In this document: in pieces, positions 42,896 through 54,283 of the stretch
How positions within the stretch are numbered: position 1 is the first letter of the stretch
Layout: each line of letters opens with the position of its first letter
Assembly (NCBI GenBank): GCA_037200125.1
Contig: JBBCGS010000006.1
Coordinates: forward strand, 372,001-436,000
Origin: JADGHX01 sp037200125
GTDB lineage: Bacteria > Pseudomonadota > Gammaproteobacteria > Steroidobacterales > Steroidobacteraceae
Reading direction: 5' to 3'
DNA length: 64,000 nucleotides
Program-made: the position numbers and the translations under genes
The notes under the pieces: model-generated
Databases searched by the model: none
Told to the model about the DNA's origin: nothing
What the model saw: only the letters and a program-made list of their open reading frames with translations

Positions 42896-43996
42896 CTACG
42901 CGTGTGCCGCGACCCGGTCTGTGAATTGACGATAAACCTGCAGATGCCGGTCGATGACCGACTCGATCTCGAAACTCTCACGAACGTACTCCCAGCCCGC
43001 CGCACCCTTCTCGCGCCACGCGTCGTTCTCGAGCAAGGTCGCAAGGCCGGTCGCGAAGTCGTCGTTGCGCACGTGGTACCCGAAGCGCTGCGTGGCGCCG
43101 CCCGGATCGACACTGCTGAGGAGCGCGCAGCGATTCGCGAGCGCTTCGAGGAACGACGTCGGCAGACCCTCCCGCACCGAGGTGTTCACGAGAATCCAGC
43201 TCTGGCTCAGGATCGACTGCAAGCGCGCCGACTGGAACTGATCGACGAATCCGAGCATCTCGAGGTTCGGCACCTTGCCGTACTGCGCGCGCAACTCGGC
43301 TTCCCACTCAGGGTCGCGTGAGCGGCCAGCCGCCAGAAATGTCACGTGCGGGAACTGTCGCGCGAGCTCGAAGAAGAGCTGCGGCCGCTTGCGCCGATCG
43401 AGCCGACCGATGAAGCACACCGTGGGCACGCTGGCCTTCACCACGTTGCGATTGAGATCGACCGCGGTCGCGAGCAGCCCCGGATCCTCCACGAACCCGT
43501 ACTTTCGCCGCAGCTTCTCGTTCACGGAAGGCGCGGCGCTGTAGAGCCCATCGACGAGTCGGATCGCCCGCCGCACGAGCGGACTGTCCTCATACAGCCA
43601 GTTGAGCAACACCTGCGTCTTGCTGAGCGAGGGGTTCGTGAGCTCGAGCCACCAGTCCTCGAGCTCCTTGGGATCGCGAAACGTCACGACGTGGCGGCGA
43701 TCCGGCATGGTTCGCCGTGCGAGCCAGGTCGCGAACGACGGATGCTGCGAGTGATAAATGTCCGCGTCGGCTTCGCGGATCAGCTTGGTCATCGCGAAAG
43801 GCCGGTGCGCCGGAAATCCCAGCACCTTGATGCCGTCTAGCATTTCCACCGGCCGCTGGCCCGCCCGTTGGGGCACGATGGCCGTGACCTCGACACCGCG
43901 CTTCACGAGCTCGCGCCCGATCACGCGTGTGGAGCGGCCGAAGCCGCCGAACTTGCCCCACGCGAAAATCTCGACACAGAGGAAACAGATTTTCAC
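42896..43996 (-). CDS. Glycosyltransferase family 4
   Basis: This 366-residue GT-B enzyme starts at GTG 43996 (VKICFLCVEIFAWGKFGGFGRSTRVIGREL), which overlaps the upstream stop as GTGA. It has a glycine-rich donor loop near the N-terminus, YHSQHPSFATWLA, the linker strand TVCFIGRLDRRKRPQLF, and the donor site SVREGLPTSFLEALANRCALLSS with E-x7-E. The apparent extension upstream of the GTG is antisense to the neighbouring membrane gene. It belongs to the minus-strand glycan operon with the epimerase and Wzx-like flippase. Confidence 0.87.
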   Translation of the reverse strand: MKICFLCVEIFAWGKFGGFGRSTRVIGRELVKRGVEVTAIVPQRAGQRPVEMLDGIKVLGFPAHRPFAMTKLIREADADIYHSQHPSFATWLARRTMPDRRHVVTFRDPKELEDWWLELTNPSLSKTQVLLNWLYEDSPLVRRAIRLVDGLYSAAPSVNEKLRRKYGFVEDPGLLATAVDLNRNVVKASVPTVCFIGRLDRRKRPQLFFELARQFPHVTFLAAGRSRDPEWEAELRAQYGKVPNLEMLGFVDQFQSARLQSILSQSWILVNTSVREGLPTSFLEALANRCALLSSVDPGGATQRFGYHVRNDDFATGLATLLENDAWREKGAAGWEYVRESFEIESVIDRHLQVYRQFTDRVAAHA

Positions 43997-44979
43997 GCAG
44001 GCGTATCCCCTGTTGTCGGTCGTGCGCGCTCGCGCCATACGGTCCATAGCTCGCTCAATCCGCCGAGCATGCCGAGAACGAAAGTGCGGCCAAGGAGCAG
44101 CGTCGAATAGCTCACCGCCAGCGCGGGCGAGATGGAGTAGGTCTTGAGCAGAAAGATGAGGCTGCCGTCGCGCACGCCGATGCCCATCATCGTGAGCGGC
44201 AGCATCGTGATCAGCATGATGTAACAGCGCACCCAGCCCACGGCGATGAACGACAAGTGCATGTCGAGCGCAACCGTGAGCAGGTAGAAGCTGGTGATGC
44301 CGATGAGCTCGTGGACGACGAGCAGTCCGACCGTCGCGCCGAGGCGCCGCACGCCGAGCTGGTCGAATCGGCCCCCTGAATGCAGCACCTTGCCGAGCTT
44401 GCTCGCGACCACGGCCGGTACCCATCGCTGACGGAGCAGGAAGTCGGCGAGACTCTTGGCGCGCGCGCCGCTGCTGAACAGGAGCCAGTATGCGAATAGC
44501 AACGCCAGGAACAAAGCCGCCAGGGCCAGCCCGTAAATCGGCACTGTGCGGGCCCGCTCGTCCAGCGCCCAGCACGCAAGGCCGATCGCCACGCTGACGA
44601 GGGTGCCGATCACCCGGCCGAACAGCACGATCGCGAGCGCCTGGGCGGGTTTGCCGTCGTGCCGGGCGATTCGGTGCCAGCGGATCACGCCGCCGGCCAG
44701 GTAGCCGGGCAGGAACAGCGAATAGAAGCTCGTGATGAAGTTGATGCGGCAGATGGCGGCGACGCTGAGCGTCATGTCCTGCAGGTCCGTCATCATCTTG
44801 GTCCGGTTCGCATCGATATAGCCCATGACCGGGATCAGCAGGTACGACGCGAGCATCGGCACGAGGTCGACCCCACTCAGGTGGGAAAGAAATGCATCGA
44901 CCGGAATTTTCCACAACACCACGCCGAGCAGGGCCAGCGAGAAGGCGATTCGCAGAGCGAGTTTCATCGGGCGCGACAT
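43993..44979 (-). CDS. Flippase-like (LPG synthase TM-region family, UPF0104) membrane protein
   Basis: This 328-residue protein has about eight hydrophobic segments. ANRTKMMTDLQDM, NFITSFYSLFLPGYLAGGVIRWHRI and TMLPLTMMGIGVRDGSLIFLL match the PF03706/TIGR00374 group, which includes the membrane part of MprF and many glycan-cluster proteins of unknown role. The start is ATG 44979 (MSRPMKLALRIAFSLALLG); the frame is open further, but the added part has no family features. It is the first gene of the minus-strand operon and divergent from the ChbG-like gene. It may flip lipid-linked intermediates; this is not shown. Confidence 0.8.
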   Translation of the reverse strand: MSRPMKLALRIAFSLALLGVVLWKIPVDAFLSHLSGVDLVPMLASYLLIPVMGYIDANRTKMMTDLQDMTLSVAAICRINFITSFYSLFLPGYLAGGVIRWHRIARHDGKPAQALAIVLFGRVIGTLVSVAIGLACWALDERARTVPIYGLALAALFLALLFAYWLLFSSGARAKSLADFLLRQRWVPAVVASKLGKVLHSGGRFDQLGVRRLGATVGLLVVHELIGITSFYLLTVALDMHLSFIAVGWVRCYIMLITMLPLTMMGIGVRDGSLIFLLKTYSISPALAVSYSTLLLGRTFVLGMLGGLSELWTVWRERARPTTGDTPA

Positions 44980-45154
44980 GGCTGGGTTCAGCCCTCGGAC
45001 GAGCGCGCAAGGCGCGGCGCTGGGCCCGCAGAGCGGGCCAGAGCGGCGGGGAGTGACCGCAACGCCTTCACGGACAAGGCAAAGCCCCAATTGAAGCTCG
45101 CAACGGCCGCCCTGTCAGTGTGACGTAAGCGATCACGTGCACCCTTCCGGGACG

Positions 45155-45187
45155 TTGCGACGACCGCCGGGGACCCCGGGTGTCGCA
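45155..45187. promoter_or_regulatory. Interrupted palindrome in the divergent intergenic region
   Basis: TTGCGAC...GTCGCAA encloses CCGGGG-A-CCCCGG. It lies about 10 nt upstream of a -10-like AATAAT at 45199-45204, in the 300-bp gap between the membrane protein and the ChbG-like gene. It may be an operator or a hairpin. The rest of the gap is GC-rich with no recognisable gene. Confidence 0.35.
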
Positions 45188-45279
45188 ATCTAGGAACGAA
45201 TAATGCGGTAGGCATGACAAGCCTTAAGCAAAGGCGGTGCCACAAGCCGCGCGACAGGGCAGACACAACGACAGCAACG

Positions 45280-46095
45280 ATGACGACACCCCCCAGCCTC
45301 ATCCTGCATGCGGATGATTTCGGCGAGACCGCCGAGATCACGGCGGGCATTTGCCAGGTGATCGAAGCCGGCGTCGTCACGAGCACGTCGATCATGGCGA
45401 ACATGCCGGGCACTGAAGACGCGCTCCCCTTGGCCGCCGGGCTCGCGGATCGCGCCAGCTTCGGGGTGCACCTGAATTTCTGCGAAGGGCGGCCACTCAC
45501 GCGCGCAACGTCTCTCGTGGATGAGCGAGGCAACTTCCACGCCAAGCGAGCGTTGTTCCTGCGCGCGGTCCGAGGCACGCTTTCGCTCACGGAGCTGGAA
45601 GCAGAGGTCACGGCCCAGATCGCGCGGATTCATGAGGCGCGCATTCGTATCTCCCATGTCGATGGGCACAAGCACCTGCACCAGCTGCCAACGGTGCGCA
45701 ACGCCGTTGCGCGCGTCCTGCCCCGGTTTGGGATCGAGCGCGTTCGAGTCACACGCCTCACCCGGCTGGCCGGCGCGAAGCCCGCCACGCTCGTGCGCGA
45801 AGCATTGGCGTGGCAGGCGAAACGCACGTTCCACGGTGCCCGGCTGCGCTCGCCCGCGCGCGTGGTTGATCTGCAGGCCGTCATGCAACCCGTACAAAGT
45901 AACGGCACTCGTTTCACTCGCTGGGCACCCGAAGGGCCGATCGAGGTGTTCTGCCACCCGGGCACCCGGCAGGCCGACATCGAGAAACCCGGGAGCTGCC
46001 GGCGCTTCGACGAGCTCACTTACCTTTTGTCACCGCGCTTTCAGGAGCTGATCAGTGCAAATCGCGCACGCATGGTGTCGTACTGGGACATCTAA
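45280..46095 (+). CDS. ChbG/HpnK-family (YdjC) carbohydrate deacetylase
   Basis: This protein is 271 residues from ATG 45280. LILHADDFGETAEI carries the catalytic and metal Asp pair, while GVHLNFCEGRP and HVDGHKHLHQLP give the metal-binding histidines of the YdjC/ChbG family. Members remove acetyl groups from acetylated sugars such as chitobiose or hopanoid-linked GlcNAc. An upstream ATG at 45214 adds 22 mostly polar residues. It lies 9 nt after an AATAAT hexamer, so it cannot be excluded as the real start. It is followed 4 nt later by a GT4 gene, and the pair probably acts on the same lipid-linked sugar. Confidence 0.82.
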   Translation: MTTPPSLILHADDFGETAEITAGICQVIEAGVVTSTSIMANMPGTEDALPLAAGLADRASFGVHLNFCEGRPLTRATSLVDERGNFHAKRALFLRAVRGTLSLTELEAEVTAQIARIHEARIRISHVDGHKHLHQLPTVRNAVARVLPRFGIERVRVTRLTRLAGAKPATLVREALAWQAKRTFHGARLRSPARVVDLQAVMQPVQSNGTRFTRWAPEGPIEVFCHPGTRQADIEKPGSCRRFDELTYLLSPRFQELISANRARMVSYWDI

Positions 46096-46099
46096 AAAG

Positions 46100-47278
46100 A
46101 TGCGCATTCTGAAGATCGTTCCCCAGGCGTTCTACTCGACTCGGGGCACTCCCCTGAGTGCGTATCACCGTGCGCGCGAGCTGGTGGCGCGCGGGCATGA
46201 AGTGGACATCCTGACCTATGCGATCGGCGCGCCGCCGCCGGGCCTCGAAGCGCGCGTGTATCGCTCGCGGGGGCCGCATTTCTCGCGCAACCTCGCGGCC
46301 GGGCCTTCACGCCTGAAGATCTGGTTCGACCTGCTGCTGTTCTTCAATCTTCTCTATCGGCTCACGCGCCAGCGCTATGACCTCCTGTATGCGCATGAGG
46401 AAGGCGCATTTCTCGCGCGCATCGCGGGCTGGCTGTTCCGCGTGCCGTATGTGTACGACATGCACTCGAGCCTGCCGCTGCAGATCACGGACTGGAAATT
46501 CAGTCGCAGCCCGCGCGTGATCAACCTGTTCCGCTGGGTCGAGAAAGTGAGCGTGCGCGGCGCGTGCGCCGTCGTCGCGATCTCGCCCGCCGTTGAGCGC
46601 GCGGCGAAAGCCGTTGCGGAGAACGTGCGCTCCGTCGTCATCGTGAATCACTTCGAGATGGGCGAGGCGGGGCCCGCGGACCAGGGCGCGGCCATCCGGC
46701 AGCGACACAACATTCCAGCGGAGAACAAGGTCATTCTCTACGCCGGCTCGTTCGTGGAACTGCAGGCGCTGGATCTGCTCATCGACGCGGTACCGCGCGT
46801 CGTGGCGGCGGTGCCGAATGTCACGTTCCTGCTGGTCGGCGGATCGCCGCCGGAGATGGGGCCGCTGCGCGAGCAGGCTGAACGGCTTGGCGTATCCGCC
46901 CACGTGATTCTCGAAGAGAGCCGGCCCCAGCAGGAAATGCCGTTGTATCTCGCGGCTGCGGACGTCGTCGTTTCACCGCGCGTCCAGGGCATCAATCCGC
47001 CGGGCAAGCTGTTCTCGTATCTCGCTTCAGGTCGTCCGGTGGTCGCGACCAACACGCTCGTGCACAACCAGCTTCTCGACGACAAGTGCGCGATTCTCAC
47101 TGCGCCCAACGCCGAGGGCATCGCGGACGGGCTCATCACCGCGCTCACGAACCCGGAGCGCGTTGCCGAAGTGATTCTCGAAGCGCAGGGATTCCTGCGT
47201 CGCTACTGCAGCCAGCCCGCGCGGGATGCGGCTTACGGCGGGCTCTTCGCGGCGGTGGCGACCGCGAAGCGCGCATAG
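46100..47278 (+). CDS. Glycosyltransferase family 4
   Basis: This 392-residue GT-B enzyme begins MRILKIVPQAFYSTRGTPLSAYHRARELVARGHEVDI. It has VPYVYDMHSSLPLQI, VILYAGSFVELQALDLLI and SPRVQGINPPGKLFSYLASGRPVVATN in the donor domain. In place of the common E-x7-E there is GINPPGKLFSY, as in some family members that cluster with deacetylases. ATG 46100 is 4 nt after the ChbG stop; an ATG at 46055 would overlap it without homology. The last 46 nt overlap the convergent GT4 gene. Confidence 0.87.
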   Translation: MRILKIVPQAFYSTRGTPLSAYHRARELVARGHEVDILTYAIGAPPPGLEARVYRSRGPHFSRNLAAGPSRLKIWFDLLLFFNLLYRLTRQRYDLLYAHEEGAFLARIAGWLFRVPYVYDMHSSLPLQITDWKFSRSPRVINLFRWVEKVSVRGACAVVAISPAVERAAKAVAENVRSVVIVNHFEMGEAGPADQGAAIRQRHNIPAENKVILYAGSFVELQALDLLIDAVPRVVAAVPNVTFLLVGGSPPEMGPLREQAERLGVSAHVILEESRPQQEMPLYLAAADVVVSPRVQGINPPGKLFSYLASGRPVVATNTLVHNQLLDDKCAILTAPNAEGIADGLITALTNPERVAEVILEAQGFLRRYCSQPARDAAYGGLFAAVATAKRA

Positions 47279-48405
47279 ACTTCCAGATGTAGCTCGATCA
47301 CGCGCTCCCAGCCGAAGCGCTTCACCACGCGCTCGCGCGCGGCGCTGCCGAGCCGCGCTACCAGCTCCGGGTCGCGACTCAGCTTTTGCAGCGCCGAGCG
47401 CAACGCGTCGGCATCACGCGACGGAACGAGCAGAGCCGCATCCCCAACGACTTCCGCGCACCCCGTGCCGGATGTCGTGACGATCGCCGCGCCCGCCGCC
47501 ATCGCCTCGAGCAGCACGATCGGGAAATTCTCCGACTCCGATGTGAACGCGAAGACCGACGCGGTCTCATAGAGATCGCGCAGCTCGGCGGAGTCGTTGT
47601 CCATGTAGCCGTGGAATTTGGCGCGCACGCCGAGCCCGGCCGCCAGGCTCTTGAGCGTCTCCAGATACGGGCCGTCGCCGACGACGTGCACGTCGAACTC
47701 GTCCGGCAGCCCTTCGAGCGCCTTCAGCAGGAACTGCACGCCCTTGCGCTCGAACATGCGAGTGACCACCAGCAGTCGCTTCGGCACCTTCGGCTGCGGA
47801 TGGAATTTCTCGAGATCGATGCCGTTGGGAATGATCTCCGTGCGCGCGCGCGGATTGCTGGACTTGATTAGCGTCTCGATCACCGCGCTCGGGCAGATGA
47901 TGAGGTCGGCGTCCGTCGTGATCCGCCGCCACATCGGCTTCAGCAGCACATGCAACAGGCGGAAGCGGTTCGGGTTGTAGCCCGGCACATCCGAGCCGTG
48001 CGCGGTGATGATGTACGGCAGGCCGGTGAAGCGCTTGGTGAGCCACGCCACGACACCATCCGGATAGATGAAGTGCACGTGGCTGAAGCGGTAATTCCCG
48101 TCGCGCGCCATGCGAATGATCCGCCACGGGGCGATCAGGACGTACGGGATCATCTCGAGGAACGAACAGGTCGACAGGCGCAGCCGCATGCCGGGAATGC
48201 GGCTCACGTTGACGCCCGCCACGACGTCGCGCGGCGACAGACCCCGATAGGCCATCGTCACGACGTCAACGCGGTGGCCGCGCGCCGCCAGGCGCCGCGC
48301 GATCCCCATGACCACTTTGGCCCCGCCTCCGCCCAGAGGGGGAAATTCGTAGGAAGACTTGAGTATTTGCACCGATGGCTCTTGCACCTGACCACCGTCA
48401 GACAT
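47233..48405 (-). CDS. Glycosyltransferase family 4
   Basis: This 390-residue GT-B enzyme has YEFPPLGGGGAKVVMGIARRLAARGHRV (donor glycine loop), PYIITAHGSDVPGYNPN, EIIPNGIDLEKFHP, LLVVTRMFERKGVQFLL and FTSESENFPIVLLEAMAAGAAIVTT with E-x7-E. It lies between the two glycan operons on the minus strand, and its 3' end overlaps the convergent GT4 gene by 46 bp. A long hairpin lies about 70 nt upstream of its start. It is predicted to extend a surface glycan; donor and acceptor are unknown. Confidence 0.9.
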   Translation of the reverse strand: MSDGGQVQEPSVQILKSSYEFPPLGGGGAKVVMGIARRLAARGHRVDVVTMAYRGLSPRDVVAGVNVSRIPGMRLRLSTCSFLEMIPYVLIAPWRIIRMARDGNYRFSHVHFIYPDGVVAWLTKRFTGLPYIITAHGSDVPGYNPNRFRLLHVLLKPMWRRITTDADLIICPSAVIETLIKSSNPRARTEIIPNGIDLEKFHPQPKVPKRLLVVTRMFERKGVQFLLKALEGLPDEFDVHVVGDGPYLETLKSLAAGLGVRAKFHGYMDNDSAELRDLYETASVFAFTSESENFPIVLLEAMAAGAAIVTTSGTGCAEVVGDAALLVPSRDADALRSALQKLSRDPELVARLGSAARERVVKRFGWERVIELHLEVYARFAVATAAKSPP

Positions 48406-48475
48406 GATTGACGCACCTGGGCGCGTCAGCCCCGCTGAAGCTCTGGAGCAAGATTCGGACCGGAAGGGGTTCTTT

Positions 48476-48540
48476 TCTCAGCCGCCCGGCGATTGAGGGC
48501 CTTCTTGATTAAGAGGCCCTCAATCGCCGGGCGGCTGAGA
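48476..48540. repeat. Perfect 26-bp inverted repeat with 13-nt loop
   Basis: Arms 48476-48501 and 48515-48540 are exact reverse complements. The loop TTCTTGATTAAGA adds a 4-bp TCTT/AAGA extension. It lies in the 187-bp gap downstream of the small minus-strand gene at 48593 and upstream of the GT4 gene. There is no flanking T-run on either strand, so it is not a standard terminator. Confidence 0.8.
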
Positions 48541-48592
48541 GGCGGCTCGCGACCTGCGGAAAACCAGGCCACTAGAACCGGAAGCCGGGTCA

Positions 48593-48988
48593 CTAGAACT
48601 TTATTTTTCCGCCGCCCCCACCCGGGCCGGGGCCAATCGCGCCGCCACCCACGTCGGGGACGACGATGCGCGACGCCGACTCGCGTCGCATCTCGCGAGC
48701 TTCCTCGATGGCCTGCTCGAGCGCGGCCTTTACGCCTTCGGGAAACTTGTCCAGCGCCTCCTGCAGCGTGCCCGCTTCAATCTCGAAGCCAAGCGGCAGA
48801 ACGCCCGCAGGCGTCAAAAGCTGCGTCTGGCCCGAGAACAGCATCGCGCGGCTCGGGTCGTGTGAGCCGTCGGCGGTGACGGGCTTCAGGCGACGGATGG
48901 TGCCGGCGCGCCGGTCAGTGAACACGTCTTCCTGATAGAGGCTCGCGGCGTCGAGCTTGACGTCGGGAAGATCGGGCTGAGATGCCAT
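48593..48988 (-). CDS. Small conserved-looking protein with Gly-rich C-terminus, function unknown
   Basis: This is a 131-residue soluble protein with no signal peptide and no membrane segment. The middle (VFTDRRAGTIRRLKPVTADGSHDPSRAMLFSGQTQLLTP) looks like a small beta domain. It is followed by an acidic amphipathic helix (ALEQAIEEAREMRRE) and a flexible tail GGGAIGPGPGGGGG ending KIKF. I do not recognise a named family, though it reads like a conserved proteobacterial cytoplasmic protein. It lies 54 nt downstream of mutT on the same strand, suggesting co-transcription with mutT-secA. Its transcript would run into the 26-bp hairpin. Confidence 0.65.
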   Translation of the reverse strand: MASQPDLPDVKLDAASLYQEDVFTDRRAGTIRRLKPVTADGSHDPSRAMLFSGQTQLLTPAGVLPLGFEIEAGTLQEALDKFPEGVKAALEQAIEEAREMRRESASRIVVPDVGGGAIGPGPGGGGGKIKF

Positions 48989-49042
48989 GGTGTCAATTCC
49001 TTCAATTCGGTGTCGAATGTGCCGGTGGAAGACTTTCGCGCG

Positions 49043-49453
49043 CTATCCCGCCGGCGGCAAGTTCTGCAGCGCTTCGATGAAGGGGCGGTCGGCTTCGAGA
49101 ATGTCCTCGTCGAACAGTCGTGCCGGCTCGACCCATTTCAACCGCTGGCCGTCGAGGCTCTTCGGCTCGCCGGAGTAGCCCTTCACGAGCCACATGTGCA
49201 GCTCCACGCGGCGGTCGGGGTAGTCGTGGGTCAGGTCCAGCAGGGGCTGAGCCTGGCTCACGGTGATGCCGAGCTCTTCGTTCAGCTCGCGGGCCAGCGC
49301 GTCGGCAAGCGTCTCGCCCTCGCCGACCTTGCCGCCGGGAAACTCCCAGCGACCGGCCATGTGCTTGCCCGGCGGGCGATCGGCAATGAGCACCCGCCCC
49401 TGATCGTCATACAAGGCGGCGGCGACCACGCGAATGACGCGCGACGCGCTCAT
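49043..49453 (-). CDS. mutT: 8-oxo-dGTP diphosphatase MutT (Nudix)
   Basis: This 136-residue Nudix hydrolase has the complete box GGKVGEGETLADALARELNEELGI (G-x5-E-x7-RE-x2-EE-x-G), which binds the metals. It follows the N-terminal VVAAALYDDQGRVLIADRPPGKHMAGRWEFPG typical of MutT. It removes oxidised guanine nucleotides from the pool. It lies 34 nt downstream of secA, as in many Gammaproteobacteria. Confidence 0.94.
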   Translation of the reverse strand: MSASRVIRVVAAALYDDQGRVLIADRPPGKHMAGRWEFPGGKVGEGETLADALARELNEELGITVSQAQPLLDLTHDYPDRRVELHMWLVKGYSGEPKSLDGQRLKWVEPARLFDEDILEADRPFIEALQNLPPAG

Positions 49454-49487
49454 GCCGCCCGCTTCAGGTAGCCACGCCGCAAAGACC

Positions 49488-52292
<2,805 letters not shown>

Positions 52293-52569
52293 CGGGTTCG
52301 ATTCCAGCTTGGGTTCAGAAATTTCTAGTCCTGGCGGGCAGTTACGCGGCCAGCAGGCGCTTGGGGGCCGCGTATTGTACGCAATAGACGGGAACGCGCG
52401 GTATTGGTTCGCGAATGCCCGTTATCAAGATGCCGGTGAGCAAAGTTCCGACGCGGCGGACCGAGACGGGTCCGATGGACGTTGGCTCGGAGCGCAGCCC
52501 TTCCTGGCCCGACTTCGAGCTAGCCGCGCGCCGACTGGGCGCTCTTATTCTTTGTAGTCGGCTGATTCT

Positions 52570-53553
52570 TTAGTCGGTCTCGCCGCCGGCCCCGATATTG
52601 GCCGAGCCAACCTTGACAATGGAATTCACGTTCCCCGAACTGCCAAGGAAGGTGGCCGGGTTGATCTGCCGCCCGTTCTTCAACACCTCGAAATGAACGT
52701 GAGGCCCCGTGGACCGGCCAGTCGACCCCATGAGGGCCACCGCCTGCCCACGAGTCACAGTCTGCCCCACGGTCACGAGAACCCGCTGGTTGTGCCCATA
52801 CCGTGTGACATAACCATTGCCGTGATTGACCTCGATCAGCGACCCGTAGCCCGACCGGGCACCAGCCCAGGTCACGACACCGGCCGCCACCGAGACGACT
52901 TCGGAACCCGCCGCGCCAGCGAAGTCCACGCCCCGATGGAAGGCCTCATGGCCAGTAAAAGGGTCCTGACGCTCGCCGAAGTACGAGGAAATGAAGCCCG
53001 ACTTCGTCGGCTTGCCTTCGGGGCGAATCTGCTGGGTGAGGTCGCGAGACAGGATGACGCTTTCAAGCGTGGCCAGCTGCGCATCCCGCAGGTTCACCTT
53101 GCGCTCGAGCTGGTCAAGAAGGTTGGTGAGGTCCGGGATCTCGGCGCCGACGCCGTCGCCGTCTTCCGGGCCGCCGCTCGGCGGCTCACTATCGAAATCG
53201 AACTCACGCTGGTCGATGTTCGCCATGTCCGTGAGGCGCCTGCCCAGCGCGTCCAGGCGGATCATGTGGGCGTTGACCTGGCCGAGGCGCATGGCCATGG
53301 CGTCCACGCGCTCCTGCAGCTGCGAGCGCAGGTCGGTAATTTCCTTACGTTGGCTCGAGAGCACCGTGGCCCACTGCGCCGAATCGCCAGGATGCAGGGC
53401 CACGCCACTGCGCTGCCCGAGCTTCATGCCGAGCGCGAAAGCGGTACCCAGAATCCCAAGCGCAAGCACACCGACGACCCCGAGGGTCACGGGGTGCGCA
53501 AGATTCAATTGGCGTGCCCGCCCTTCTCGCTGCGAAAACAAAATCAGGTTCAT
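52570..53553 (-). CDS. M23 family metallopeptidase (membrane-anchored)
   Basis: This 327-residue protein has one N-terminal membrane segment (PVTLGVVGVLALGILGTAFALG, about 21-42), a coiled-coil-like periplasmic region and a C-terminal LytM/M23 domain. HRGVDFAG supplies His and Asp, and HVHFEVLKNG supplies the second His pair, so the zinc site is complete and catalysis is expected. Such enzymes cut peptidoglycan cross-links. The same gene commonly lies next to secA or lpxC in related bacteria. It is divergent from dciA across about 205 bp. Confidence 0.9.
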   Translation of the reverse strand: MNLILFSQREGRARQLNLAHPVTLGVVGVLALGILGTAFALGMKLGQRSGVALHPGDSAQWATVLSSQRKEITDLRSQLQERVDAMAMRLGQVNAHMIRLDALGRRLTDMANIDQREFDFDSEPPSGGPEDGDGVGAEIPDLTNLLDQLERKVNLRDAQLATLESVILSRDLTQQIRPEGKPTKSGFISSYFGERQDPFTGHEAFHRGVDFAGAAGSEVVSVAAGVVTWAGARSGYGSLIEVNHGNGYVTRYGHNQRVLVTVGQTVTRGQAVALMGSTGRSTGPHVHFEVLKNGRQINPATFLGSSGNVNSIVKVGSANIGAGGETD

Positions 53554-53758
53554 GCCGCCCTCATGCGCAAGCAGTGAGTTCCCCGAACGTGTCGCCCGGC
53601 GAATCGGCTTAGAAAAAAGACCCGGACGTAACCCGCCCTGTTCTTTTCAAATACCATGCGCCTTGCTGGCAACCCCGCTGTCATAGCTCCTCGCTGTAGA
53701 CCGGTGGCTTTGCGTCCCCGCCTTTCGAACGGGTTTGCCTCGATCAGCGCTATGCAAT

Positions 53759-54142
53759 ATGCCCAAACGAATCCGACGATACAACCCTGAATCCTCACCA
53801 GTGCGAGCCGGTTCCGTCGGGACTTCTCGCAATCCGGTGCGCGCTCCCGAATCTGTCAAAGCGCTGCTGAGCCGTATTTCACGAAATATATCGACCCCTG
53901 TCGCGGAGCAGAGACAGACGCAGCAGGGGTGGCGCGAATGGCTTGAAAACAAGCTTCCGCAGCACATCGAGGCACACGTCACCGGGGTCGTCGAGCGTGA
54001 CGGCACGCTCACCGTATTCGCGGAATCGGCCGCGTGGTCCGCGCGATTACGCTTCGAAATCGCGGAGCTCGAGCCGCAAATCCGTGAGCGCAACGCGGAC
54101 ATCGGCAAGCTCGTCGTGAAGGTGATGCCGCGGACGAAATGA
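53759..54142 (+). CDS. dciA: DUF721 / DciA-family protein
   Basis: This 127-residue protein has the conserved C-terminal DciA domain (WREWLENKLPQHIEAHVTGVVERDGTLTVFAESAAWSARLRFEIAEL) after a basic, probably disordered N-terminus. DciA is the ancestral bacterial factor that loads the replicative helicase DnaB. ATG 53759 gives the basic start MPKRIRRYNP; an upstream ATG at 53735 is less likely. It is the only plus-strand gene in this region and runs convergently towards lpxC. Confidence 0.8.
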   Translation: MPKRIRRYNPESSPVRAGSVGTSRNPVRAPESVKALLSRISRNISTPVAEQRQTQQGWREWLENKLPQHIEAHVTGVVERDGTLTVFAESAAWSARLRFEIAELEPQIRERNADIGKLVVKVMPRTK

Positions 54143-54283
54143 GCGGGATTTTCGCGGCGAAACCACGCACGCGCGATATCACATAACGGGGACGTCACTC
54201 GTCTCGCGCGCCCTACCAACGAATTGATGCGCTGGCCGCGATGCGGGCAGGCGGGGTGGGATCTATTTCAGCGCGCGTGGGGA

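Noticed and set aside
42896..45010. A 704-residue frame ending in a GT4 domain
   Set aside because: The first 338 residues are out-of-frame shadow of the UPF0104-like membrane gene; the GT4 starts at GTG 43996, which overlaps that gene's stop.
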